From NCBI GenBank assembly GCA_032353305.1, contig JAUCNG010417799.1, positions 1-15,911 of the forward strand: DNA of 15,911 nucleotides, read 5' to 3'. Below the pieces are notes generated by a model. That model ran no database searches, was not told the origin of the DNA, and worked only from the letters and a program-made list of their open reading frames with translations. A program made the position numbers and the translations under genes. Position 1 is the first letter of the stretch. Each line of letters opens with the position of its first letter. This document shows, one piece after another, positions 8,216 to 15,911 of this stretch. This stretch comes from Cephalothrix spiralis (lineage: Eukaryota > Nemertea > Palaeonemertea > Archinemertea > Cephalotrichidae).

Positions 8216-8281
8216 TAAGTTAAATTGTGTTAAAATTAGGCCCATATAACATCTAATGGTAAAATAGGCTAATTTAACTTA
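8216..8281. repeat. 66-nt hairpin of tRNA size
   Basis: TAAGTTAAATT (8216-8226) and AATTTAACTTA (8271-8281) form a perfect 11-bp stem. An inner ATTAGGCC / GGCTAAT pairing (one bulge) and a CCAT/ATGG stem (8242-8245, 8256-8259) can form inside. The overall length is that of a mitochondrial tRNA, but no 7-base anticodon loop on a 5-bp stem is present on either strand, so it is not called a tRNA. Confidence 0.65.
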
Positions 8282-8561
8282 AAATTAAATAAAGTGATCG
8301 CATGAAACTTTATTGAATTTTATAAGACGAATTTAAATAGCTTTTTTATAGGAGATACAATCATTAAATAATTTAATATTGATAAAAGTATGAATTTGAA
8401 ACGCATGCGATATTTAGTACATTGCAGTTAAATCCATTATTTATTTATTACTAAAGGTCAAAGAAACTAATGAAAATTTATGATATTTTCTAGTTCATAA
8501 GGAATTTTGAGAGGTCGAAATGATGTCCAAAAATTCACGAGATGTAAAAAAAAATTGAGGG

Positions 8562-8586
8562 CCTAAAAAACCATGTTTTTTATAGG
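8562..8586. repeat. A6/T6 hairpin
   Basis: CCT and a run of six A (8562-8570) pair with six T and AGG (8576-8586) around a CCATG loop with a 2-nt bulge. It is a short stem-loop in the non-coding region of unknown role. Confidence 0.55.
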
Positions 8587-8673
8587 ACTTCGTCAAACTT
8601 CGGTAATTATATATATAATGTTTAAAGTATATGTCATATCTTTCCAGTATAAATGACTTATTAATTATTACTT

Positions 8674-8747
8674 GTAAGTAGCGCCGACTGTGGCGAGGGA
8701 CGCCAGTCTATGAGCGAAACCCTCAGCCAACAGTCGTTGCGGTTTAC
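8674..8747. repeat. GC-rich cloverleaf-like three-way junction
   Basis: A GC-rich island in very AT-rich surroundings. CGACTGT (8685-8691) pairs perfectly with ACAGTCG (8730-8736). Inside, GGCG-AGGGA-CGCC (8692-8704) and TGAG-CGAAACC-CTCA (8711-8725) are two perfect 4-bp hairpins. Weaker pairing extends the outer stem: CGC 8682-8684 with GCG 8739-8741, and GTAA 8674-8677 with TTAC 8744-8747. An alternative single long hairpin pairs GAGGG (8695-8699) with CCCTC (8720-8724). Read on the coding strand it resembles a tRNA lacking a D arm, with TTT in the anticodon position of a GGTTTCG loop, but it lacks the usual T before the anticodon, and trnK is already present elsewhere. Confidence 0.75.
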
Positions 8748-8926
8748 TTTACTTATTCAATGTTTAAGAAGATAAATTAAGTGTTAATAATGATATTCGT
8801 AATAAGTAATACTTTGACAATTTGAGTAAAATAGAATTTTAAATATACTTTATATTTAATCACAATATATGTGTATTAAATATATATATATTTCTATATA
8901 AAATATTACTATATATTAAATTATTC

Positions 8927-8928
<2 letters not shown>

Positions 8929-8973
<45 letters not shown>

Positions 8974-8999
8974 ATAAGTAAAATAAAAAAAAAAAAATA
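8929..8999. repeat. (TA)17 microsatellite and 13-base A run
   Basis: An uninterrupted TA dinucleotide array spans 8931-8965, then TG-interrupted TA, then a 13-base A run at 8985-8997, ending at the trnG discriminator. On the coding strand this reads as poly-T then (TA)n immediately after trnG, a pair of elements often seen in mitochondrial control regions. Length is likely variable and prone to assembly error. Confidence 0.95.
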
Positions 9000-9063
9000 T
9001 ACCATGCTTGACGTTCAAACTTTTTGCTTGGAAGGCAGCTGTACTTAGTTATACTAGCATAGT
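9000..9063 (-). tRNA. trnG: tRNA-Gly (TCC)
   Basis: Acceptor ACTATGC/GCATGGT with one T-G pair; D stem GTA/TAC; anticodon loop CTTCCAA gives TCC on a stem with only three good pairs (TGC/GCA); T arm TTGA-ACG-TCAA. It is the last gene before the non-coding region. Confidence 0.9.
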
Positions 9064-9138
9064 GGAATTATAAACATTTCCTAGCCTGAATCACTGACTA
9101 GGCGTGTAATGTTAAATATATAATCTACACAAAATTAA
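9064..9138 (-). other. cox2-trnG spacer with stem-loop
   Basis: Seventy-five bases with no gene. CCTAG (9080-9084) and CTAGG (9098-9102) form a 5-bp stem with a 13-nt loop, unlike any tRNA arm. It would be the 3' untranslated tail of the cox2 mRNA or a processing remnant. I checked for a decayed tRNA and found no acceptor stem. Confidence 0.6.
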
Positions 9139-9828
9139 TTACTCTTCCTTAAAAGATTTAACTCAAGAAATAAATGAGCTGGTATCAATTGCTTCAACCG
9201 CAATTGGTATAAATCTGTGGTTTGCGCCACAAATCTCAGAACATTGACCATAAAATACTCCTGGGCGTCGAATAGTGAACCTTAATTGGTTCAAACGTCC
9301 GGGGATAGCATCAGCTTTAACTCCTAAGGCGGGGACAGTTCATGAGTGGATCACATCTGCAGCTGACACTAGAATTCGTACTTCCACGTTTATAGGCAGG
9401 ACAATCCGGTTATCTACTTCTAAAAGACGAAAGTGTCCCTCTACGAGATCATTAGTATTTATTATGTAAGAATCAAACTCGATATTAAAAAAATCCCTAT
9501 ATTCATACCTTCAATATCACTGGTGCCCTATAGCTTTAACTGTAATTCCAGGCTCGACGATTTCATCTGTTAAGTAAAGAAGTTGAAGAGACGGAAGTGC
9601 AAGAAATAACAAAATAAATGCTGGGAGGATAGTCCAAATTGTTTCAACTGATTGTGCCTCATAAACATTACGGCAGGTGTATTTATTTATTGATAAAGAA
9701 ATTATAGCATATGACACGAATGTTAATACTATAATGATAACTAATATCGCGTGATCATGAAATGCAATTAATATAGATATAATCGGAGTAGCGGCATCTT
9801 GGAATGAAATTTGTCTTCAGTGAGACAT
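9139..9828 (-). CDS. cox2: Cytochrome c oxidase subunit II
   Basis: Complex IV subunit that accepts electrons from cytochrome c at its binuclear CuA centre on the intermembrane side. ATG (9828), starting MSHW and abutting trnN, to TAA (9139-9141), 229 aa. Two membrane helices come first (residues about 20-85, including [20 protein letters not shown]), then the cupredoxin domain with [12 protein letters not shown], and the CuA ligand motif [14 protein letters not shown] near residues 195-208 (Ser by AGA). The C terminus is SFISWVKSFKEE. All expected ligands (Cys, Glu, Cys, His, Met) are present. Confidence 0.98.
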
Positions 9829-9890
9829 TTAAGTGAGCTGATACAGCAGAAGCTTATGTAACAGATAAGTGCCTTATTGGCTTTCACTTA
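9829..9890 (-). tRNA. trnN: tRNA-Asn (GTT)
   Basis: Acceptor TAAGTGA/TCACTTA is a perfect 7 bp; D stem GCC/GGC; anticodon arm CTTAT-CTGTTAC-ATAAG gives GTT; T arm GCTG-TAT-CAGC. It tiles exactly between the terminal T of cox1 and the ATG of cox2. Confidence 0.96.
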
Positions 9891-11424
<1,534 letters not shown>

Positions 11425-11488
11425 AAAGCCTTGGTGTAGTCACTCTTTTAAAGCTGCAATTTAATGTTGTATATCAACTACAAGGCCT
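11425..11488 (-). tRNA. trnC: tRNA-Cys (GCA)
   Basis: Acceptor AGGCCTT/AAGGCTT with one G-T pair; D arm GTTG-ATATA-CAAC; anticodon arm TTAAA-TTGCAGC-TTTAA gives GCA; T stem GTG/CAC. It lies between nad2 and cox1, not between nad4 and rrnS as in earthworms. Its first base is the last base of the nad2 stop. Confidence 0.95.
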
Positions 11489-12474
11489 TAGATAATCAAA
11501 GCTAAGGGGGACAGTGAACTTAATCCTGAAATAACAAAGGACATGGGGTTAACAGTAAACTTTTGGGCTATACTTGGTTTATAGGATATAATAAAATTAA
11601 ACGTTATATTAAAATAATAAAATAAATTTATTAGACTGCCTAAAATTATTACGGATGTTATAAGCATCATTTTATAGGATAAGTTTGAAATAATTATTCA
11701 TTTTGGGAAAAATCCTAGAAGGGGAGGGAGGCCTCCCAGTCTAAATACCGTTACTATTATTAATATAAAATTTATTGGGTTTATTAGTAAGATAAAGTTA
11801 GAATAGTTTGTTTTTACTAAATTCTCTCTTATAAGAATATATATCAATGCGGAAGAAATAAGAACGTAAATAGAAAAGTAAAAAACAAATAAACTAGATG
11901 AACAGAACCCCCTGGATAGAATTCATCCTATATGTCCAATTGAAGAATAGGCAATAAGAGAACGTATTTGAGTTTGGTTTATACCTCCAACTCCCCCTAC
12001 AATAGTACTTGAGGCTACGCTGACTACTAATAAGAAGGAAAAATCTTTTGGGGTTATTATAACTAATAACCTTATTGGAGCAATTTTTTGAATCGTAGCT
12101 AAGATCATACATATTGTCCACGAAATACTAGATATTACATGGGGTAGCCAACTATGAAAAGGGGCTATACCAAGTTTTAATAGCATGCTTAAAATAAATA
12201 TGACTCTTGACATGTATATAGCGTAACTATTTAACCCAAAATTCATAGCTATAATGCCTCTTGTAAGTATTAGACCCCTCCCAATGGCCTGAACAATAAA
12301 GTATTTCACTCTGGCCTCGGTCTCTTGAAATATTTGATGAGAGGAAATTAATGGGATAAATGATAAAAGATTTAGTTCTATTCCTATTCATAAATAAACC
12401 CAGTTTGTACTTGAAATTGCGATTAAAGTTCCTATAATCATCGAAGCGGTAAATAAAAAGGAAAAAGGAGACAT
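11488..12474 (-). CDS. nad2: NADH dehydrogenase subunit 2
   Basis: Antiporter-like proton-channel subunit of complex I. ATG (12474), one base after trnS1, to TAA (11488-11490), 328 aa. It begins MSPFSFLFTASMIMGTLIAISSTNWVYLWMGMELN, with the conserved ND2 glutamate in WMGMELNLLSFIP. The middle has KLGIAPFHSWLPHV and QKIAPI, then GGINQTQIRSLIAYSSIGHIGW, the family signature. The TAA overlaps trnC by one base; TA plus polyadenylation is the equivalent alternative. TGA Trp codons at 11920-11922 and elsewhere break it under the standard code. Confidence 0.96.
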
Positions 12475-12541
12475 AAAGACAAGAGAGGAATTGAACCTCT
12501 CAGGATCAAAGTTAGAAGCTTTTTCCTGACCAACATATCTT
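12475..12541 (-). tRNA. trnS1: tRNA-Ser1 (AGN, TCT)
   Basis: Acceptor AAGATAT/TTGTCTT (six pairs, last T-T); anticodon loop CTTCTAA gives TCT on an AAAG/CTTT stem; T arm AGAGG-TTCAATT-CCTCT. The D arm is reduced, normal for this tRNA. TCT can read the reassigned AGA and AGG codons as Ser. Confidence 0.92.
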
Positions 12542-12549
12542 AAAGTGTG

Positions 12550-12894
12550 TTATTTTCATTCAAGAGAGCCCTCATTCCACTCATGAAATAGCCCTAAAAT
12601 AAGAATAGAACAAAATGTAACCAGAACTAACTTAATATTTAGAGACATAAATTCTACTGAGGGAACGGGTATCAAAATTGCAATCTCAATGTCGAATACC
12701 AGGAATAATACTGCAAGGATAAAAAATCGTAAAGAGAACGGAATTCGAGCAGAGTTAAACGGGTCAAAACCGCATTCAAAGGGAGTAGATTTTTCATAGT
12801 TAGGTTGTATTTTTTTATTGAGAAAAAAGGTAGCAATAATAATAATTATAGGGAATAGAAGAGCGATAAAAAAATTAATATATGTATAAATCAT
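12550..12894 (-). CDS. nad3: NADH dehydrogenase subunit 3
   Basis: Small complex I subunit with three membrane helices and the mobile matrix loop tied to active/deactive switching. ATG at 12894 follows the trnK discriminator directly; TAA at 12550-12552; 114 aa. An upstream in-frame ATG at 12909 lies inside the trnK acceptor and T stems and is rejected. The loop cysteine motif FECGFDPFNSARIPFSLRFF is present, followed by FLVFDIEIAILIP. The final Trp is TGA, after which Lys and TAA follow; the standard code would stop two codons early. Confidence 0.97.
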
Positions 12895-12957
12895 TTTCTT
12901 AGGGGTCATCCCCTATTTATGAAGTAAAAATTCATTGCTGTTGCAAGCTTCTAAGAA
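12895..12957 (-). tRNA. trnK: tRNA-Lys (TTT)
   Basis: Acceptor TTCTTAG/CTAAGAA is perfect; D stem GCT/AGC; anticodon arm ATGAA-TTTTTAC-TTCAT gives TTT; T arm GGG-GATGA-CCC. It decides the nad3 start at 12894. Confidence 0.96.
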
Positions 12958-12958
12958 T

Positions 12959-13022
12959 AGATGCAGAAGAAAATTCTTATATTTAACGACATCAAAGTTA
13001 TCCGTTCTTCCGGCGCTGCATC
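12959..13022 (-). tRNA. trnI: tRNA-Ile (GAT)
   Basis: Acceptor GATGCAG/CTGCATC is perfect; D arm CCG-GAAGAA-CGG; anticodon loop TTGATGT gives GAT on a TAACT/CGTTA stem whose closing pair is T-C; T stem AAGA/TCTT. It follows the terminal T of nad1. Confidence 0.94.
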
Positions 13023-13947
13023 ACATATATAAAAAAGAGGCTATAATTATTATTGATAATGATATTGGTAAGAAGTTTTTTCAGGTCAGCCTTATCAACT
13101 TATCGTAACGTATTCGGGGGTATGCTCCACGGGCTCAGATAAATATAACACTAATAATACTCAGAATAATAATCATTATAATGTCAGTAATTATATTTAT
13201 TTTTCTAAATATAAAAAATAAAGTAGCTGTAATTATTCCTATGGCAATAATGTTTATATATTCTGCTATAAAAATTAGCGCAAATGATCCCGAGCTATAC
13301 TCAGTGTTAAACCCCGAGACCAATTCAGATTCCCCCTCAGCTAAATCAAACGGAGTACGATTAGTCTCGGCTAGAGTAGTAATAAACCAGGTAACGAGAA
13401 GAGGTCACAGTATGACTACAAATATAAACGAATTTAATTTATAAAATATGTTTAATCTCAATGAGGAAATTATGATTATTGGAGTTAAAATCACTAAAGC
13501 TATCCTAACCTCATAAGAAATAGTTTGAGCAATTCTACGAAGGGCACCAAGAAGGGCGTATTTTCTGTTTGAAGCTCATCCCGAGAAGAGGGTCGTGTAC
13601 ACATTTATTCTAGAAATACATAGAAATAACATAATCCTTCACTTCAACAAAAAAGGGGATCTTGAATACGGGTATAGTGATCATACCAATAAAGCCAAAA
13701 GTAAAGCAAGTATGGGAGATATAATAAATGGTATAGAGTTAGCATTTACTGGGATGTTTATTTCTTTAGAGAATAATTTTAAAGCATCTGCCATAGGTTG
13801 GGGGATGCCTATAATTCTAACTTTATTAGGGCCTTTTCGGATTTGAATGTATCCTAAAAACTTACGTTCTAATAGAGTGAAGAATGCTATTGCTAAAAGT
13901 GCACAGATAAAAATAACGATAATAGAAGAAATTCTTTTCATGAACAT
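13023..13947 (-). CDS. nad1: NADH dehydrogenase subunit 1
   Basis: Complex I subunit forming most of the quinone-access channel at the junction of membrane and matrix arms. ATG at 13947 abuts trnL2; 308 codons are followed by a bare T at 13023 before trnI. Family blocks are plain: [20 protein letters not shown] near residues 20-40, [20 protein letters not shown] with SYEVSMALV (residues about 120-145), and [21 protein letters not shown] with [18 protein letters not shown] (about 195-235), the conserved acidic quinone loop. The C-terminal WARGAYPRMRYDKLM motif is also present. No stop exists before trnI in this frame, so the truncated stop is required. Confidence 0.97.
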
Positions 13948-14009
13948 TATTTTAGGATAAAATATCTTATTTAGAGCTTAAATCTAATGCACTAATCTGC
14001 CACTAAAAC
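13948..14009 (-). tRNA. trnL2: tRNA-Leu2 (UUR, TAA)
   Basis: Acceptor GTTTTAG/CTAAAAT with one G-T pair; TGGCAG at the start of the D arm; anticodon arm TTAGA-TTTAAGC-TCTAA gives TAA; T stem GATA/TATC. It tiles between trnA and nad1. Confidence 0.95.
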
Positions 14010-14072
14010 TGGCTATAGTAATGATACATGGACTGATTGCAATTCAATTGCCTTGAATTAGGCTATATAGCC
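14010..14072 (-). tRNA. trnA: tRNA-Ala (TGC)
   Basis: Acceptor GGCTATA/TATAGCC is perfect; D stem GCC/GGC; anticodon arm ATTGA-ATTGCAA-TCAGT gives TGC. It lies after trnS2, the reverse of the order in earthworms. Its first base serves as the trnS2 discriminator. Confidence 0.95.
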
Positions 14073-14130
14073 AGTAATATGGTGAAATTAACCACCTTAG
14101 TATGACTTTCAAAATCATTAGAATATTACT
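14072..14130 (-). tRNA. trnS2: tRNA-Ser2 (UCN, TGA), D arm missing
   Basis: Acceptor AGTAATA/TATTACT is perfect; anticodon arm ATGAT-TTTGAAA-GTCAT gives TGA; T arm GGTG-GTTAATTT-CACC. Only five bases (TTCTA) lie between acceptor and anticodon stems, so there is no D arm; total length is about 59. Confidence 0.93.
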
Positions 14131-14193
14131 AGATAAGTAGGAAAATTCCTGTGAATTGAACCTAAATCAATAGCATAACTCTGCCAACTTATC
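14131..14193 (-). tRNA. trnL1: tRNA-Leu1 (CUN, TAG)
   Basis: Acceptor GATAAGT/ACTTATC is perfect; TGGCAGAG at the D arm; anticodon arm ATTGA-TTTAGGT-TCAAT gives TAG; a T stem AGGA/TCCT is visible. It marks the 3' limit of rrnL. Confidence 0.96.
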
Positions 14194-15360
14194 AATATAT
14201 TTTAATAATAAAAATCGAATTTGTAAATTTAGGTCCTTTCGTACTGTAATTTAATTATGAAAATAAAGATAGAATCTAACCTGGCTTACGCCGGTCTGAA
14301 CTCAGCTCATGTAGTGATTTAATGGTTGAACAAACCAACTTTATTAAGCGGCTGCGCCTAATAGTTACACTAAGCCAACATCGAGGTGCCAAACTTCACT
14401 GTCAATGTGAACTCTCTAGTGAAATTAGCCTGTTATCCCTAAGGTAGCTATTTCTAAAACATTGATGGGTGTGAGTTAAATATTATAAAAAAGAGGTATT
14501 TATGTCTTTTGGTTGTCCCAACCAAATTAATAATTAAGTGTAATATCTATTATTAATAAAGCTCTATAGGGTCTTCTTGTCTTTTATAAAAATTCAGGCT
14601 TCTTCACCTGAATATTAGTTTTCTTAAATTTTGATGAGACAGTTATATTCTTGTGTGTCCTTTCATACTAGCCTTCAATTAAAAGGCAAATGATTATGCT
14701 ACCTTTGCACGGTCAAGATACCGCGGCCGTTGAATATATATCACTGGGCAGGATGGACCTATTATATTTTCAATAGGCGGTGTTTTTGCTAAACAGGCTG
14801 AATATATTTTGCCGAGTTCCTTGTCAAAATGTAGAGGGTTTTATAATTTTTAAGGAGTTAAATATATAAAATAGGGTGATAGTATTAGTTATAACATTGT
14901 AGATTAGTCTTTAGGGTAGAAAATTACATTTATTATTTCAACTTAATATAATTGAGAAACTTGATATTTGTTACAGTAACGGTATAATAGCTGATTTTAA
15001 GCTTATTTCAAAATTTATTATTAAATTATAGAATTTTTATTAAAGCTTTGCCTTTAATAATTATACAGCCTAAGGCTTTCTTGACTAACATCAATTTTAA
15101 ATGTAACCAGCTATAACACTCCGCGGGGGTATGTAGCCTCTGGAATCACATCTTACTACAATAATGCAACATTGTAATATGGGTATCTAATCAGTGTATT
15201 TCCAGCTCTGTAGTGTTTCGGGTATAATTAATAATTATAAACTAGTTAAATCATGATGCAAAAGGTACGTTGATTACTACTATTAAGTAAGGGTAACACT
15301 TTTCAGTTAAATCTTATAGGAATTTATTTTAGCTAAAAATAATATTAATAATAGATAAAA
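14194..15360 (-). rRNA. rrnL: 16S large-subunit rRNA
   Basis: Mitochondrial large-subunit rRNA, about 1,167 nt, bounded by trnV and trnL1. On the minus strand the peptidyl-transferase region is unmistakable: GCTACCTTAGGGATAACAGGC (about 14427-14447), the domain IV-V block GCGGTATCTTGACCGTGCA with AAAGGTAGC (about 14699-14725), and the 3' end GTACGAAAGGACC (14231-14244 region). The 5' half is AT-rich and poorly conserved, as usual. Both ends are set by the flanking tRNAs and may be off by a few bases. Confidence 0.96.
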
Positions 15361-15429
15361 TTTTAGAGAAAGGGACTTACCCTATATTGTCATTGTAAGT
15401 GACATACATATATCATGTTCTACTCTAAA
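15361..15429 (-). tRNA. trnV: tRNA-Val (TAC)
   Basis: Acceptor TTTAGAG/CTCTAAA is perfect; D arm ACAT-GATAT-ATGT; anticodon arm TGTCA-CTTACAA-TGACA gives TAC; T stem AGGG/CCCT. It separates the two rRNAs, its standard place in annelids. Confidence 0.96.
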
Positions 15430-15911
15430 GGTACAACTTCAGTTACACCTACTATGTTACGACTTATCCCTCCTTTCGGTGGGAGTGACGGGCGATTTGT
15501 GCACTATTTTAGATTGCAATTTCAATAATCCATACTATTAATTATTTACTATTAAGTCCATATTATAACAAGAGTTTTGGTTTGTTAACTTATTTTATAT
15601 TTATTGTAATCCATCTAAACTTGATTATAGGCTGCACATTGACCTGACGTGATAAAGATATTTTATGAAGCTAACGATTTTAATTAATGTTAGCTTGCGA
15701 CGGCAGTATACAAGCTGAAAACTAAAACAAGAAGGGTTTAACGTGGGTTGACGAGTTATTTGACAGATTCCCCTAATAGCGTAAAATGCCGCCAATTTCT
15801 TTGGATTTTAAACATGAGTTTGTAGTGTCCGGAGGAAGATTTACGGAGTAGAATAGAAGGGTATCTAATCCTTGTTTTTGTCTATTCTTTCGTTAAAATA
15901 ATGATATATAT
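15430..15911 (-). rRNA. rrnS: 12S small-subunit rRNA, 3' part
   Basis: This is the 3' portion of the gene that begins at window positions 396 to 1. It holds the decoding-site region, read on the minus strand as GCACAAATCGCCCGTC (15487-15502), and the 3' end GATAAGTCGTAACATAGTAG-type sequence with GGTGTAACTGAAGTTGTACC (about 15431-15470). The 3' end is set against trnV. Positions 15835-15911 duplicate 1-77. Confidence 0.95.
15835..15911. repeat. Terminal redundancy, right copy
   Basis: Identical to positions 1-77 over its whole 77 bases; it marks closure of the circle. Confidence 0.97.

Larger units (their letters stand above)
7740..8999. promoter_or_regulatory. Major non-coding region, presumed control region
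   Basis: This 1,260-bp stretch between trnG and trnY holds no protein or standard tRNA gene on either strand and is by far the longest unassigned sequence. In animal mitochondria such a region usually carries the replication origin and transcription start; here that role is inferred from size, composition and singleness. It contains an 11-T run (7794-7804), a 9-bp tandem repeat (7934-7951), a GC-rich inverted repeat (8128-8181), a 66-nt hairpin (8216-8281), an 8-bp palindrome CGCATGCG (8402-8409), an A/T-tract hairpin (8562-8586), a 14-bp AT palindrome (8606-8619), a GC-rich three-way junction (8685-8736), and a (TA)n plus poly-A end (8929-8999). An 8-bp inverted repeat ATTCTATT/AATAGAAT (7746-7753, 7773-7780) lies just before trnY. 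Confidence 0.85.

Noticed and set aside
9064-9138. Possible second tRNA-Met in the cox2-trnG spacer
   Set aside because: AACATTA could be an anticodon loop, but its flanks do not pair and there is no acceptor stem.
11425-11457. In-frame upstream extension of cox1 through trnC
   Set aside because: The frame is open (AALKEWLHQGF before MRWF), but it is the trnC gene. MRWFFSTNHKDIG is the normal COX1 start.
12895-12909. Upstream ATG giving nad3 five more residues
   Set aside because: It lies within the trnK T arm and acceptor stem; the ATG at 12894 follows the discriminator exactly.
13181-13846. Two plus-strand open frames
   Set aside because: Antisense to nad1, which reads through intact on the minus strand.

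Overview
The window is a complete circular animal mitochondrial genome cut open inside the small rRNA gene. The last 77 bases (15835-15911) repeat the first 77 exactly, so the unit circle is 15,834 bp. It carries the full animal set of 13 protein genes, 2 rRNAs and 22 tRNAs. Every gene lies on the minus strand as given, and transcription runs right to left. The proteins read through only with the invertebrate mitochondrial code (TGA = Trp, AGA/AGG = Ser, ATA = Met). Under the standard code they break at TGA, and the open frames on the plus strand are shadows.

Reading the coding strand from cox1, the order is: cox1, N, cox2, G, non-coding region, Y, atp8, M, D, cox3, Q, nad6, cob, W, atp6, R, H, nad5, F, E, P, T, nad4L, nad4, rrnS, V, rrnL, L1, S2, A, L2, nad1, I, K, nad3, S1, nad2, C, then back to cox1. 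Single-strand coding together with cox1-cox2-atp8-cox3-nad6-cob-atp6-nad5-nad4L-nad4-rrnS-rrnL-nad1-nad3-nad2 is the annelid ground plan. The displaced tRNAs (G before Y and atp8, M and D after atp8, C between nad2 and cox1, S2 before A) fit, from memory, a nereidid polychaete (Platynereis-like). The family is an inference.

Layout by window position: 5' part of rrnS (1-396); nad4 and nad4L overlapping by 7 bases (397-2009); trnT, P, E, F (2010-2265); nad5 (2266-3949); trnH, R; atp6 (4076-4771); trnW; cob abutting nad6 (4836-6432); trnQ; cox3 (6503-7280); trnD, M; atp8 (7455-7614); trnY; a 1,260-bp AT-rich non-coding region (7740-8999); trnG; cox2 (9139-9828); trnN; cox1 (9891-11424); trnC; nad2; trnS1; nad3; trnK, I; nad1 (13023-13947); trnL2, A, S2, L1; rrnL (14194-15360); trnV; 3' part of rrnS (15430-15834, then into the repeat).

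Genes are tightly packed. Most boundaries tile to the base against a tRNA, and six protein genes end in a bare T that polyadenylation would complete after tRNA excision. The products are complex I, III, IV and V subunits plus the RNAs that translate them. The non-coding region is the presumed control region. Against its AT-rich background it holds a GC-rich cloverleaf-like three-way junction (8685-8736), a second GC-rich inverted repeat with a strand-biased G/C loop (8128-8181), a 66-nt tRNA-sized hairpin (8216-8281), and a (TA)17 tract beside a 13-base A run. These structures are the part of the window least explained by ordinary mitochondrial gene content.
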